Assembly: GCA_014155875.1 (NCBI GenBank)
Contig: JACEFZ010013481.1
Coordinates: forward strand, 219,501-283,500
DNA from: Cepaea nemoralis
Lineage: Eukaryota; Mollusca; Gastropoda; Stylommatophora; Helicidae
Direction of reading: 5' to 3'
DNA length: 64,000 bases
Shown: positions 31,075 through 43,505 of the stretch, in pieces
Position numbering within the stretch: the stretch's first letter is position 1
Layout: each line of letters starts with the position of its first letter
The notes under the pieces: model-generated
What the model was told of the DNA's origin: nothing
Seen by the model: only the letters and a program-made list of their open reading frames with translations
Database searches by the model: none
Position numbers and translations under genes: made by a program

Positions 31075-32076
31075 GTATGTTAAATCGTTGTATATACTAC
31101 ATTGTTCTGTGTGGTAAATTGTTGTATATGTTAAATTGTTGTATATGTTAAATTTTTATTATGTTAAATTGTTGGGTATGTTAAATTGTTCGGTATGAAT
31201 GTGTATTTGTGTGTGATGTTAAATTGTTGTGTATGTTAAATTATTATATTATATATATGTTAAATTGTTATGTATGTTAAATTGTTGTATATGTTATTTT
31301 GTTGTGTGTGTTATATTGTTGGGTATGTTAAATTGTTGCGTATGTTAAATTATTGTGTATGTTAAATTATTGTTTATGTTATATTGTTGTGTATGTTCAA
31401 TTGTTGGGTATGTTCAATTGTTGTGTATGTTAAACTGTTGGGTATGTTAACTTGTTGTATATATTAAATTGTTGTATATATTAAATTGTTGTATATGTTA
31501 AATTGTTGTGTATGTTAAATTCTTCTATATGTTAAATTATTGTGTATGTTAAATTGTTGTGTATGTTAATTTATTGTGTATGTTATATTGTTGTGTATGT
31601 TAAATTGTTATAGATGTTAAATTGTTGTGTGTGTTAATTTGTTGTATGTTACATTGCTGTGTATGTTAAATTGTTGTATATGTTAAATTGTTGTGTATGT
31701 TGAATTGTTAAATATGTTAAATTGTTGTGCATGTTAAATTGTTATATATGTTAAACTGTTGTGTATGTTAAATTGTTATATATGTTAAACTGTGGTGTAT
31801 GTTAAATTAAATATGCTAAATTGTTGTGTATGTTAAATTGCTGTGTATGTTAAATTGTTAGGTATTTTAAATTGTTGCATATGTTACATTATTTTGTATG
31901 TTAAATTGTTTGCTATGTTAAATTGTTGTAAATGTTAAATTGTTGAGTTTGTTAAATTTGTGTGTATGTAAAAATGTTGTGTATGTTAAAGTGTTGGGTA
32001 TGTTAAATTGTTGCTATGTTAAATTGTTAAATGTTGGGTATGTTAAATTGTTGGCTATGTTAAATTGTTGGGTATG
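31075..32076. repeat. 17-bp minisatellite (left part)
   Basis: About 60 copies of gtatgttaaattgttgt with variants. Element C is inserted in this array, which resumes at 38876. Confidence 0.93.
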
Positions 32077-34309
32077 TGTCACCGACCGTTAGGGTGTTTC
32101 TATTGAAATAGACAGAAATCCCTATCCAAGAGTTTGCCGACAGTCTCTAGAAATTATGGCTCGTTATAAGAATGTCTAAAGGGATGGTCCCGATAGAAGA
32201 GACTGGGATTCACTTGGTAGACAAAGGCAGAAGGTGAAGAACACTCGTGTATGTAGGAAGACCTAACACGAATGTCTAGTTTATCTGTCGGTGAAATTTC
32301 GTCATTTAATGATAAGCCCCCTGTTTTAAATACTTTCACGCACTCACGCACACGCCTTGCGTTCAAATGATCACGAGGGTAGTACGTTGGTACAAGTATA
32401 AAACAATAATACTCTTTAATAGTAAAAGAGATAATGAAAATTGTCGTTCACGTGGTGAACTATGATAGTTACATTTATGTTACAGGTACAAAAATAAAAC
32501 AGTTTTCTGATGCTTAGCTAGATCGCATATCATCATTCACACCATCCAGACAGTGACACACTCAGAACACATGTAGACACAGAGTCACCTGAGACAATCT
32601 GATCTCGGTTAGGAGTAGTGCTGGCTTTCGTTTGTATTATGTCTTGGAGTCGACCCTGGCATTCGACAGGTGTACGATGCTCCTCCGGATTCCAGGTTCC
32701 GTCTCCACTAGTTGGTGGCTCAAAGTTTCGGTAACCGGACCAGTTAGGTGTCAGCAGTATCAGCAGCGAGGCTCCTTAAATCAAACAAACAGTTGCAGAC
32801 TCCTTAGTGTCTTGACAATAGCAATGTGTCTGAGTGCTGGTGTTGTGTGTCTGTTGTGTATGTGTCAGATGCAGAATAGGAATAAAACATAGTTCCTATC
32901 TGCTATTCTGTATCAAAAGCAAAGGGCCAATAGCTCCTATTAGCTTGGCTATACATTGTATGACATGGTGATACAAGGTGAAAAAGGGTCCAGAAGTGGA
33001 CACCTAAGACCACATGGTCCATTGGAGTAGAACATGTAGACAAATCTTTGTTTGAAAAAGGCATTACAAAATGTACATGGTTGTAAAACCTTGAAGTGAC
33101 TCAGTATGCAATAATTACTGGTGCATTCCTTAACACCATGGTGAGGAAGTCCTGGGCAGCCAGGATGTTTCCCTAGATAGCTAAGGAAAGGCCAACAATA
33201 ATTCAACCTAATCCCACATCAATCATTAGGCATAAAGCAATCAAGTGTCGCCACGAAGTCATGAGGTATACCCCACATAATATACGAGCTAAAAGATAAG
33301 AAGAAGGCCAGCAGGCAAGCAAGGGGGCTGAGATATTCCAGGCATTGGGCTTTAGGATGTCTCAGTTATCCCTTGTTGAGTTATTTACTCCCCAAATTCT
33401 GATTCCTCACCACATGGTATTTGCTTTGAACTTATGACCGTCAGTGTCGTGTAGTTCGGCATGGCGGTGAATCAGGGATAAGCAAATTTATGTTTGAATA
33501 TAAATCGCCTAGTAATATTGCTGGCATGTGAGAATCATGTTCCACATGTCTCTTCTACTTCTGCCCACATGGCAAAATCATGTTATCATATTTTCAACAA
33601 AATATACACGTAAATACATTCACAAAATGCATATGAAAATAATCAGTAAGGTTTATACATTATATCTATATATTTTTATCTATAAATATATCTAGGCCTC
33701 ACATGTTTTCTCTCAATGTCTCCCCTTTCAAATACCACGTTTCATAAATATACATGGTCGGGAAAGTTTTGTGTTTTCCCAATATCAGAATATAAATGTG
33801 TACACACTCCTTACTATAATCGTAACTACTGTGTTATTACATTCACCCCCAGTCTTAGTGCAGCACTTAAGATAGGTTTTGGTATAATCTACCAAAGATG
33901 GAGTTGGATTTGGCAGCCCACTTCATGTAAGGTCTGCTTGGCACAGCAGCTATGGTCGTTGTGAACCGGACGGAAGTTGTTAGTCACAATTTCCGGTGCC
34001 GCAGTACTAATAGCATATCGCCGTATTCCCGTTGCTAGGGAGTGACGGACCTATATCCCCAGTCATTAGACTTGATATTAATAAGGTTGAAGACTAGGGG
34101 ATTTCCCTTGTGACATCATTTGATGATGACGTGAAAATGTGTTGTCCCCAATAGTACAGTGTGTAGTTTTAGTGCAGCAAATGTCTGCGTCGCCAATATG
34201 ACGTCATTATTAGTAATTTAGCTGCCTACTGAATCCAGAATGTAAATAGTAATTCCACTAACGTAGTAGTGGTGGTGTTTGCATAGTGATCCAGACTCAT
34301 CCCGTCACA
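32077..34309 (-). repeat. 3' LTR of element C
   Basis: 2233 bp, nearly identical to 36647-38875. Differences include a replaced patch near 34085 (aggttgaagac versus agggccatt). Contains no convincing gene; an 86-codon frame is duplicated in both LTRs (32632 and 37202) but is not conserved by anything I recognise. Confidence 0.94.
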
Positions 34310-34392
34310 TATGCCGCCCCTAGAGAAAAGTACGGCTCAGCGAACTTTTAGGGTGGATGAGCCTAGATCAACTATGCATTCTCACCATAGTT

Positions 34393-36324
34393 TTATATTT
34401 GAACCAATTGTTCCCCTCTAGAGAAGGATCTATTAGACTTCTTTCGACTCCGGGGCTGGCTTGGTACTTTGGTATGACCTGGCGTTTCTCCAGATAAGTT
34501 TAGTGAGGATCTAGTCAGAGGTGGGTATGGAAAGCTAAGAGGTTCTTCCCTCCTTCCTACTTTCTGAACAACATTTAGAGCTACCAGATGTACTGGTCGT
34601 TCTTTTGCTCTGTCATAATATTTGCGGAGCAATTTAATGTGGTAGATTTTCATCTTACCTTTTATGAAGATTTTATATTTGGTGTTGGACACTTTCTCCA
34701 TTATGGGGAATGGTCCTTGCCACTCAGTCTCCTTATTAGTCCCACTAGATCTTAAGAGTAACACTTTGTCCCCTACCGCTAGCGAACGTTTTGAGGAAAA
34801 AAATTTCCCTCTCTGGGGAGTCTTCCTAGCACTAGGAAGTTGGTTACAGCCAGGTGTTAGAGTTGGGACATGGGTCAGTGCACTCCCTACTATCATGGGA
34901 GTGGATGGTTCCCCTAAATAAACATATTTACTTCCCAGTATCATGTCATAGATAGGATCAGTCATCACTGCTGCCGATATAGTTCCCTTTACAAATCTAG
35001 AGTTAACTAACACTTGGGCTATTGGTAAAGTTAGGGTAGGCGAACTTCTTGTCGCACCCATAACTTCAACCATGTTTTGCGTCAACTGACCAGGTTTTAC
35101 TAAGTGCGATGCTATTATGGCATCATACGTTAAACCCGTATCATGCAGACACTCGACCAACTGTCCATTGACATTGATCTTCTCTACCACTCGATGTCCT
35201 CTCATTTCGGGAGGCGGTGGTAGTGTAGTGGTTTTCTTCCCTATCGAGAAGCAAGCCGCAATCTGGGGTTTTGCTCTGCGCTTGCAGTCTGCCGTACTGT
35301 GGGAATTATTATGACAATTCGTGCAGTATGGTTTTCTAGCCCCAGATGTGGTTTGTGTTTTATTATGCTGCTGCTGGGGTTGCCTCTGGTCTGCTGGTAT
35401 GTTGCTAGGGGTTTGTCCCTGATTGGTTGGAGGTGGGTTCTGTTGAGGTTGGGGAGGTTGCGTTGGGACCGAGTCCCCATGGGCAGTCAGATATCTTTCA
35501 GCCAAGACTATCATTTCCTCCAGTGTTTGTGCCCCTTGTTCAACGATGAAAGTTTCCATCGGCTTCGACATACAGTTCCTCAGCTGCTCACACAAAACCA
35601 TCTCCCGCAAGCCCGCATAGGAGTGTTCATACTCTCCCAATGTCTCCCATTTACAGAGATAACTCTGCAGACGAGCGGACAATTGTGAGAATGACTCACC
35701 CTTCAGACGTCTTGCGGTTCGGAATTTCTGCTGATAAGCAGCTGAGGTTAACTCATATCTCTTCAATAAAGCCGATTTCAAACTTTCATAAGAATGTTCA
35801 TGGCCTGGAGGTAGTCCCTGAAAGACTACATACGCTTGTCCCCTCAGTGCCTGAGAAAGCTTCAAGTTCCAGTGTTCCCTAGCCAACCCAAATGACTCAG
35901 CTAATGTCTCGAATTTCTGAAGGTAACTATCCAATTGTTCCTGAGTTTCCTCGAACGGCATCAAAGGAAAACTCATAGGACCCACATGAGAAGTCGAATG
36001 TAGCTGGGTTTCAATGCTGGGTGCCGGAGAGCTGGCGTTAGAACAGGTTGCTGATAGAGCTTGGTTTTCTAGCTCTTTCATCCTCAACTCGTGCTGTCGG
36101 ATTTTATCGTTTTCCTGTAACTGCCTAAGTTCTTTCTCAGCCTCGATTTTCTTAAGTTCTGTTGCTGCTTCCAGTTTCTTAAGCTCGAGTTCATGCCTAC
36201 GTATTTTATCTTCCCTGTCTTCTTTCCTTAACTCCCTCTCCATATCATGGACATATTTGGCTGCTTCGGGCTCCGATAACCCCATAGCTACCGCTGCTGC
36301 GTGCAAATCTGCTGATGAACTCAT
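34393..36324 (-). CDS. gag: Gag-protease-GPY/F fusion of element C
   Basis: 643 codons, intact. Residues 28-90 form a charged coiled coil; 115-285 a SCAN/Gag-like helical region (LDSYLQKFETLAESFGL, SYLCKWETLG); 286-330 a Pro/Gln-rich linker; a zinc knuckle CTNCHNNSHSTADC (C334, C337, H342, C347); a retropepsin-like segment with HDTGLTYDAII (Asp 395) ending in YDMILG (459-464). A short linker (about 475-515) then leads straight into VGDKVLLL...WQGPFPIMEKVSNTKYKI (516-570), which is the GPY/F module normally found at the end of integrase. The catalytic parts of Pol are missing without a frame break. The simplest origin is one internal deletion from the end of protease to the end of the integrase core in an element of ordinary domain order. 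The deletion is inferred, not seen. Confidence 0.88.
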   Translation of the reverse strand: MSSSADLHAAAVAMGLSEPEAAKYVHDMERELRKEDREDKIRRHELELKKLEAATELKKIEAEKELRQLQENDKIRQHELRMKELENQALSATCSNASSPAPSIETQLHSTSHVGPMSFPLMPFEETQEQLDSYLQKFETLAESFGLAREHWNLKLSQALRGQAYVVFQGLPPGHEHSYESLKSALLKRYELTSAAYQQKFRTARRLKGESFSQLSARLQSYLCKWETLGEYEHSYAGLREMVLCEQLRNCMSKPMETFIVEQGAQTLEEMIVLAERYLTAHGDSVPTQPPQPQQNPPPTNQGQTPSNIPADQRQPQQQHNKTQTTSGARKPYCTNCHNNSHSTADCKRRAKPQIAACFSIGKKTTTLPPPPEMRGHRVVEKINVNGQLVECLHDTGLTYDAIIASHLVKPGQLTQNMVEVMGATRSSPTLTLPIAQVLVNSRFVKGTISAAVMTDPIYDMILGSKYVYLGEPSTPMIVGSALTHVPTLTPGCNQLPSARKTPQRGKFFSSKRSLAVGDKVLLLRSSGTNKETEWQGPFPIMEKVSNTKYKIFIKGKMKIYHIKLLRKYYDRAKERPVHLVALNVVQKVGRREEPLSFPYPPLTRSSLNLSGETPGHTKVPSQPRSRKKSNRSFSRGEQLVQI

Positions 36325-36646
36325 GACTGAGTTTTGACTGAGAGGGTGAGTGATCAGTGGACTACAATTTCTATATCAATATTATACTACTTCCCAATTC
36401 AAGTTATACTAATACAATTGCAAAAATTTACAACTCTTATTAGTACATACACAAAAATGGTTAGTACAAACAATGATACAAAACACACTTTCACTCCTCT
36501 CTAAATCGAATGGAAACGACTAATTACACAGTTTCCTACTCTACCCTTTACTGAGATGAGGAAAAAATTTTTTTTTATCAAGTAACATAATTTATTAGAA
36601 ATATTGTTTCTAATTAGCTGGGTAGATCCCGGACCGAGACCACAGT

Positions 36647-38875
36647 TGTCACCGACCGTTAGGGTGTTTCTATTGACATAGACAGATATCCCTATCCAAG
36701 AGTTTGCCGACAGTCTCTAGAAATTATGGCTCGTTATAAGAATGTCTAAAGGGATGGTCCCGATAGAAGAGACTGGGATTCACTTGGTAGACAAAGGCAG
36801 AAGGTGAAGAACACTCGTGTATGTAGGAAGACCTAACACGAATGTCTAGTTTATCTGTCGGTGATCCTTCGTCATTTAATGATAAGCCCCCTGTTTTAAA
36901 TACTTGCACGCACTCACGCACACGCCTTGCGTTCAAATGATCACGAGGGTAGTACGTTGGTACAAGTATAAAACAATAATACTCTTTAATAGTAAAAGAG
37001 ATAATGAAAATTGTCGTTCACGTGGTGAACTATGATAGTTACATTTATGTTACAGGTACAAAAATAAAACAGTTTTCTGATGCTTAGCTAGATCGCATAT
37101 CATCATTCACACCATCCAGACAGTGACACACTCAGAACACATGTAGACACAGAGTCACCTGAGACAATCTGATCTCGGTTAGGAGTAGTGCTGGCTTTCG
37201 TTTGTATTATGTCTTGGAGTCGACCCTGGCATTCGACAGGTGTACGATGCTCCTCCGGATTCCAGGTTCCGTCTCCACTAGTTGGTGGCTCAAAGTTTCG
37301 GTAACCGGACCAGTTAGGTGTCAGCAGTATCAGCAGCGAGGCTCCTTAAATCAAACAAACAGTTGCAGACTCCTTAGTGTCTTGACAATAGCAATGTGTC
37401 TGAGTGCTGGTGTTGTGTGTCTGTTGTGTATGTGTCAGATGCAGAATAGGAATAAAACATAGTTCCTATCTGCTATTCTGTATAAAAAGCAAAGGGCCAA
37501 TAGCTCCTATTAGCTTGGCTATACATTGTATGACATGGTGATACAAGGTGAAAAAGGGTCCAGAAGTGGACACCTAAGACCACATGGTCCACTGGAGTAG
37601 AACATGTAGACAAATCTTTGTTTGAAAAAAGGCATTACAAAATGTACATGGTTGTAAAACCTGAAGTGACTCAGTTGCAATAATTACTGGTGCATTCCTT
37701 AACACCATGGTGAGGAAGTCCTGGGCAGCCAGGATGTTTCCCTAGATAGCTAAGGGAAGGCCAACAATAATTCAACCTAATCCCACATCAGTCATTAGGC
37801 ATAAAGCAATCAAGTGTCGCCATGAAGTCGTGAGGTATACCCCACATAATATACGAGCTAAAAGATAGGAAGAAGGCCAGTAGGCAAGCAAGGGGGCTGA
37901 GATATTCCAGGCATTGGGCTTTAGGATGTCTCAGTTATCCCTTGTTGAGTTATTTACTCCCCAAATTCTGATTCCTCACCACATGGTATTTGCTTTGAAC
38001 TTATGACCGTCAGTGTCGTGTAGTTCGGCATGGTGGTGAATCAGGGGTACGCAAATTTATGTTTGAATATAAATCGCCTAGTAATATTGCTGGCATGTGA
38101 GAATCATGTTCCACATGTCTCTTCTACTTCTGCCCACATGGCAAAATCATGTTATCATATTTTCAACAAAATATACACGTAAATACATTCACAAAATGCA
38201 TATGAAAATAATCAGTAAGGTTTATACATTATATCTATATATTTTTATCTATAAATATATCTAGGCCTCACATGTTTTCTCTCAATGTCTCCCCTTTCAA
38301 ATACCACGTTTCATAAATATACATGGTCGGGAAAGTTTTGTGTTTTCCCAATATCAGAATATAAATGTGTACACACTCCTGACTATAATCGTAACTATTG
38401 TGTTATTACACTCACCCCCAGTCTTAGTGCAGCACTTAAGATAGGTTTTGGTATAATCTACCAAAGATGGAGTTGGATTTGGCAGCCCACTTCATGTAAG
38501 GTCTGCTTGGCACAGCAGCTATGGTCGTTGTGAACCGGACGGAAGTTGTTAGTCACAATTTCCGGTGCCGCAGTACTAATAGCATATCGCCGTATTCCCG
38601 TTGCTAGGGAGTGACGGACCTATATCCCCAGTCATTAGACTTGATATTAATAAGGGCCATTAGGGGATTTCCCTTGTGACATCATTTGATGATGACGTGA
38701 AAATGTGTTGTCCCCAATAGTACAGTGTGTAGTTTTAGTGCAGCAAATGTCTGCGTCGCCAATATGACGTCATTATTAGTAATTTAGCTGCCTACTGAAT
38801 CCAGAATGTAAATAGTAATTCCACTAACGTAGTAGTGGTGGTGTTTGCATAGTGATCCAGACTCATCCCGTCACA
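36647..38875 (-). repeat. 5' LTR of element C
   Basis: 2229 bp; pair of 32077-34309. Followed by the gtatg target duplicate. Confidence 0.94.
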
Positions 38876-39145
38876 GTATGAATATGTATTTATGTGGGAT
38901 GTTAAATTGTTGTGTATGTTAAATTGTTGTGTATGTTAAATTGCTGTGTATGTTAACTTGTTGGGTATTTTAAATGGTTGTATATGTTAAATTATTGTGT
39001 ATGTTAAATTGTTTGCAATCTTAAATTGTTGTAAATGTTAAATTGTTGTGTATGTTAAATTGTTGGGTGTGTTGAATTGTTGGGTATGTTAAATTATTGG
39101 GTATGTTAAATTGTTGGGTATGAATGTGTATTTGGGTAAGATGTT
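38876..39145. repeat. 17-bp minisatellite (right part)
   Basis: Continuation of the gtatgttaaattgttgt array beyond element C, ending about 30 bp before a candidate exon. Confidence 0.92.
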
Positions 39146-39176
39146 TCAGAGGGTATTGTAATGTTTCCTCACACAG

Positions 39177-39230
39177 GAAACCATCATTCAAACAGGCAGA
39201 CGTGACCTGGATCAACTTCATAGACAACTG
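39177..39230 (+). CDS. Candidate 54-bp exon, possibly of the SLC51A-like gene
   Basis: Bounded by a good acceptor (tttcctcacacag) and a strong donor (AACTG/gtgagt). It would begin by supplying one base to a phase-2 codon; with the optional donor at 27921 this gives TTG, then KPSFKQADVTWINFIDN, and ends in phase 2. Phase fit and splice sites are visible. Assignment to the solute-transporter gene is inference, since I do not recognise the peptide and no further exon is found before the helicase gene. It could belong to another transcript or be chance. Confidence 0.4.
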
Positions 39231-39479
39231 GTGAGTGCCTTCTGCTGGAATATCTGCAGCCTCTGACTATGTCCTTGACCTAGTGCCTAGAAGATGTCGC
39301 TTGCATTACAGGCCTGCTGAAGACATGTCTGGGCGAACGCACCAGCACACACACACACACACACACACACGCAAACCATATATACACAGATACAAACATA
39401 CATACATATTTACTGCGTTTTATCAAATTTGCCAGATACACGCATAGGCTACACACGTATATAATAATAATAATATAAT

Positions 39480-39722
39480 AACATTAACGATAATAAATTT
39501 ATTGCAGCCCAGAATCCACCCTATGACCACACACGGCAACGCTGTGATTCTCCGAGGACACCCAGAATCCACCACAGGACCGCACACGACAACGCTGTGA
39601 TTCTTCGAGGACACCCAGAATCCACCATAAGACCACACACGACAACGCTGTGATTTTCCGCGGACACCCAGAATCCACCATAAGATCACACACGACAACA
39701 CTGTGATTCTCCGAGGAATCAC
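39480..39722. repeat. 53-bp minisatellite
   Basis: Four to five copies with cgacaacgctgtgattctcc and gaggacacccagaatccacc. A short (CA)n at about 39345-39372 precedes it. Confidence 0.9.
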
Positions 39723-39899
39723 TGACTAGCACTACCGGTACAGAAACACATGCCAGTGATTGAATGGGAGTCCACGCTCTGTGCACAACATCAGATGTGA
39801 CGCGATAGGTCAAGCGTGACGAGTGGAAACATTGAGCCATGACATCACAGGACACCTGCAGGGGATGAGTGCTCGTCGCCATATTGAGTTGACTAGACA

Positions 39900-41010
39900 T
39901 TGATTGCTAGTTCACACATTGAGTGATGCTAGTTCAGGCACTGAGTGATAGTTCACACATTGAGTGATGCTAGTTCAGGCACTGAGTCATAGTTCACACA
40001 TTGAGTGATGCTAGTTCAGGCACTGAGAGTTAGTTCACACATTTAGTTATCGTTCACACATTTAGTGATAGTTCACACATTCAGTGATAGTCCAAATGTG
40101 ATAATACAAACATGATATTCAAGCTGTGGTAGTGCAGGCAGAGGGTGATAGTCCAAACATCGAGTGATCGGTCACACGCAATAGTCCAGTCATTGAGTGA
40201 TAGTTCAGATGTGATAAAGTTCACACACTGAGTGATAGTTCAGACCATAGAGTCTAAACATGATTGTCAAGATATGATAGTCCAGATGTGATAGTCCAGA
40301 GGTGATAATCAAGATATGATAGTCCAGATGTGATAGTCCAGATATGATAGTCAAGATGTTATAGTCAAGATGTGATAGTCCAGATCTGATAGTCCGGATA
40401 TGATGGTCCAGATGTGATAGTCAAGATGGGATAGTCCAGATATTATAGTCCAGATGTGATAGTCCAGATATGATAGTCCAGATGTGATAGTCCAGATATG
40501 ATAGTCCAGATGTATTAGGCTATACAATATTGATAATTCAGATATCATTATCCATATATGATAGCCCAGATATCATTGTCCGTATAGCATTGTCGAAATA
40601 TGGTGGCCCAGATATAATAGTCAAGATATGACAGTCCAGATATCATTGTTCAGACATCATTGTCCAGATATGAGTCCAGAGATGATAGTTCTTATCATCG
40701 TCCAGATATGACAGCCAATATGTGAGCGTCCAGATATCGTTGTCGAGATATAACAGCCCAAATATCATTGTCCAGATATGACAGTCCATGTATCATTGTC
40801 CACATATGGCAGTCCAGATATGATAATCCAGATATCATTGCCAAGATATGAGTTCAGATATGATAGTCCATATATCATTGTCCAGATATGATAATCCAGA
40901 TAGCATTGTCCAGATATGATACTACATATATCATTGTCCAGATAAGATAGTCCAGATATCATTGTGCGGATATAATAGTCAATATGTCATTGTCCAGATA
41001 TGATAGTCAC
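39900..41010. repeat. Degenerate short tandem repeats
   Basis: First units like tgagtgatagttcacacat (to about 40250), then units like gatagtccagatatgatagt and atcattgtccagatatgat. The first type resumes after the LINE fragment, at about 41800-41995. Confidence 0.88.
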
Positions 41011-41012
41011 GA

Positions 41013-41790
41013 GATAGTACCTACTTTTGCATTAAAATCTCCCATTATTATTGTTATATCATTATGACCAATCTGATCTAATATGTCTTGAAGTGTGCAG
41101 TAAAAATATTCAATTTCGTCGTCCTCTGTTGTTGATGTAGGTGTGTGTGTGTGTGCGCGCGCGCGCGTGTATGTGTGTGTGTGAGTGAGTGAGTGAGGGA
41201 GAGTTATGTTTTTGGATGGTCTCTAAGTCTGACAGTGAGGATTCTATCATTAACCAGGTTACATCCAATTAAAGCTTTTGCTGTTGTTTTATCTAAACAA
41301 AATGTCACTGCGCTCTGGCCTCCGATGTCTCTACCAGAATATATGAAAAAACTTCCATTTTCATTTTTAAAGTCCCCCTTGCCTCTCCAGCGATGTTCAC
41401 TAATTTCTAAAATTTGAATATTTAACCTCTCAATCTCATCACATACTACCTTAAGCTTTCCCTCATACAGAGTTCTCACATTCTATGTTCCTGGTCTCAC
41501 TCTGCTTCTTAGTCTAACACGTGGGATTTCCTTGGTGACAACGTCGGAATTATCTCCATCACACGATTACTAGTACTGGTTCCCACGTCACACTCTTTCC
41601 CAGTATTATCTGATCTGTCTGGCCTGGGGGTTTCACAACCTCATCTCACTCTGTTTTCTTTCATGGTTGCTAGGGTTTCTTGGCAAGTTTTACAGAAGGT
41701 GGGGGGCGTGCTCTAAAAGGTTACCCCACCTTGCCCAAGGGTGTCCCGTAGACTAACAGAGGAAAGGAGGCGTAGGATACTCCTACCCCG
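41013..41790 (-). pseudogene. RTE/BovB-like LINE 5' fragment (endonuclease)
   Basis: On the - strand, 41479-41204 reads RTLYEGKLKVVCDEIERLNI...LEISEHRWRGKGDF...VNDRILTVRL, the start of an APE-type endonuclease as in RTE/BovB elements. After an expanded GT/GC/GA simple-repeat stretch (41138-41200), 41120-41020 continues with EYFYCTLQDILDQI and IIMGDFNAKVG, the GDFNAKVG catalytic motif. Upstream (to about 41790) is probable 5' untranslated sequence. The RT part is absent. Inserted in the tgagtgatagttcacacat array. Confidence 0.78.
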
Positions 41791-41799
41791 CTAATCATA

Positions 41800-41995
41800 C
41801 ATTGAGTGATAGTTCATTCAATTTATGGTTGGCGGGGTATGGATAGTTCATACATTGAGTGATAGTTCATACATTGAGTGATAGTTCATACATTGAGTGA
41901 TAGTTCATACATTGAGTGATAGTTCATACATTGAGTGATAGTTAATAAATTGAGTGATAGTTCATACATTGAGTGGAAGTCCAATTTTGAGTGAC
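41800..41995. repeat. 19-bp tandem repeat
   Basis: About ten copies of tgagtgatagttcatacat; continuation of the array left of the LINE fragment. Confidence 0.9.
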
Positions 41996-42039
41996 AGTCA
42001 GTGGATGTTGAGCTGTAAGTTCACGAGGCAATCTGTGAT

Positions 42040-43505
42040 AAGACCACACTTCACACAATGGAGATATTGAGCTCTAAGTCTGAAGCTGTGAAAACTGGTC
42101 AAACATGGGATAGAATCCAGTGACGTAAAGCTGGGAAAGCTGGTCAAACATAGGATAGGATAGGATCCAGTGACTTAAAGCTGGGAAAGCTGGTCAAACA
42201 TAGGATAGGATAGGATCCAGTGACTTAAAGCTGGGAAAGCTGGTCAAACATAGGATAGGATAGGATACAGTGACTTAAAGCTGGGAAAGCTGGTCAAACA
42301 TAGGATATGATAGGATCCAGGAACCTGAAGCTGGGAAAACTGGTCAAACAGGATAGGATCCAGTGACCTGAAGCTGAGAGAAGTGGTCAAACATAATAAA
42401 GGATCCAGTGACCTGAAGCTGAGAGAACTGGTCAAACATAGGATAGGATCCAGTGACCTGAAGCTGGAAGAACTCGTCAAACATAGGATAGGATCCAGTG
42501 ACCTGAAGCTGGGAAAATTAGTAAAACATAGGATAGGATCCAGTGAATGAGGCTGGGAAAACTGGTCAAACATAGGATAGGATACAGTGACTTGGAGCTG
42601 GGAAAACTGGTCAAACATAGGATAGGATCCAGTGACCTGAAGCTGTGAAAACTGGTCAAACATAGCATAGAATCCAGTGATTTGAAGCTGGGAAAGCTGG
42701 TCAAAAATAGGATAGGATCCAGTGACCTGAAGCTGGGAAAACTGGTCAAATATAGGATAGGGTCCAGTGACCTGAAGCTGGGAAAACTGGTCAAATATAG
42801 GATAGGGTCCAGTGACCTGAAGCTGAGAGAACTGGTCAAATATAGGAAAGGGTCCAGTGACACTGAAGCGGGGAAAACTGGTCAAATAAAAGATAGGGTC
42901 CAGTGACCTGAAGCTTGGAAAACTGGTCAAAAATAGAATAGGATCCAGTGACCAGAAGCTTGGAAAACTGGTCAAATATAGGATAGGGTCCAGTGACCTG
43001 AATCTGGAAAAACTGGTCAACCAGGGTAGGATCCAGTGACCTGAAGCTGAGAGAACTGGTCAAACATAGGATAGAATCCAGTGACTTGAAGCTGGGATAG
43101 TTTGTCTAACATAGGATAGGATAGGATCCAGTAACCTGAAGCTGGGAAAACTGGTCAAACATGGGATAGGATCCAGTGACCTGAAGCTGAGAGATCTGGT
43201 CAAACATAGGATAGGATCCAGGGAGTTTAAGCTAAGAAAACTGGTCAAACATAGTATATGATAGGATCCAGTGACCTGACGCTGGGAAAGCTGATCAAAC
43301 ATAAGATAGGATCCAGTGACCCGAAGCTGGCAAACTAGTCAAACATAGGATAGGATCCAATGATCTGAAGCTGGGAAAACTGGTCAAACATAGCATAGGA
43401 TAGAATTCAGTGACCTGAAGCTAGGAAAGCTGGTCAAAAATAGGATAGGATCCAGTGGCCTGAAGCTGGGAAAACTAGTCAAACATAGTATAGGATCCAG
43501 TGGGG
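42040..43505. repeat. About 45-bp minisatellite
   Basis: About 30 copies with aggatccagtgacctgaagc and tgggaaaactggtcaaacat; unit length varies by small indels (extra aggat steps). A 258-codon - strand frame here is repeat-derived. Confidence 0.93.

Larger units (their letters stand above)
32077..38875 (-). mobile_element. LTR retrotransposon C: non-autonomous gag-only element with 2.2-kb LTRs
   Basis: 6.8-kb element on the - strand. 5' LTR is 36647-38875 and 3' LTR is 32077-34309, with outer ends TGTCACCG and GTCACA on the + strand. A 5-bp duplication gtatg flanks it (32072-32076 and 38876-38880). The 2.3-kb interior holds one 643-codon frame (Gag, protease-like, integrase GPY/F tail) and no RT, RNase H or integrase core. 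A primer-site-like TGGTCTCGGTCCGGGATC begins 4 nt inside the 5' LTR (- strand) and a purine-rich ctaggggcggcata lies next to the 3' LTR. The LTRs differ by only a small number of substitutions and short indels, so the copy moved recently. Mobilisation would require enzymes in trans. Confidence 0.93.

Noticed and set aside
32632..32892. 86-codon frame in the LTR, duplicated at 37202
   Set aside because: Duplicated because it is in the LTR; no recognisable motif, so not called as a gene.
42244..43302. 258-codon repetitive - strand frame (SLDPIL and FPSF repeats)
   Set aside because: Translation of the roughly 45-bp minisatellite.
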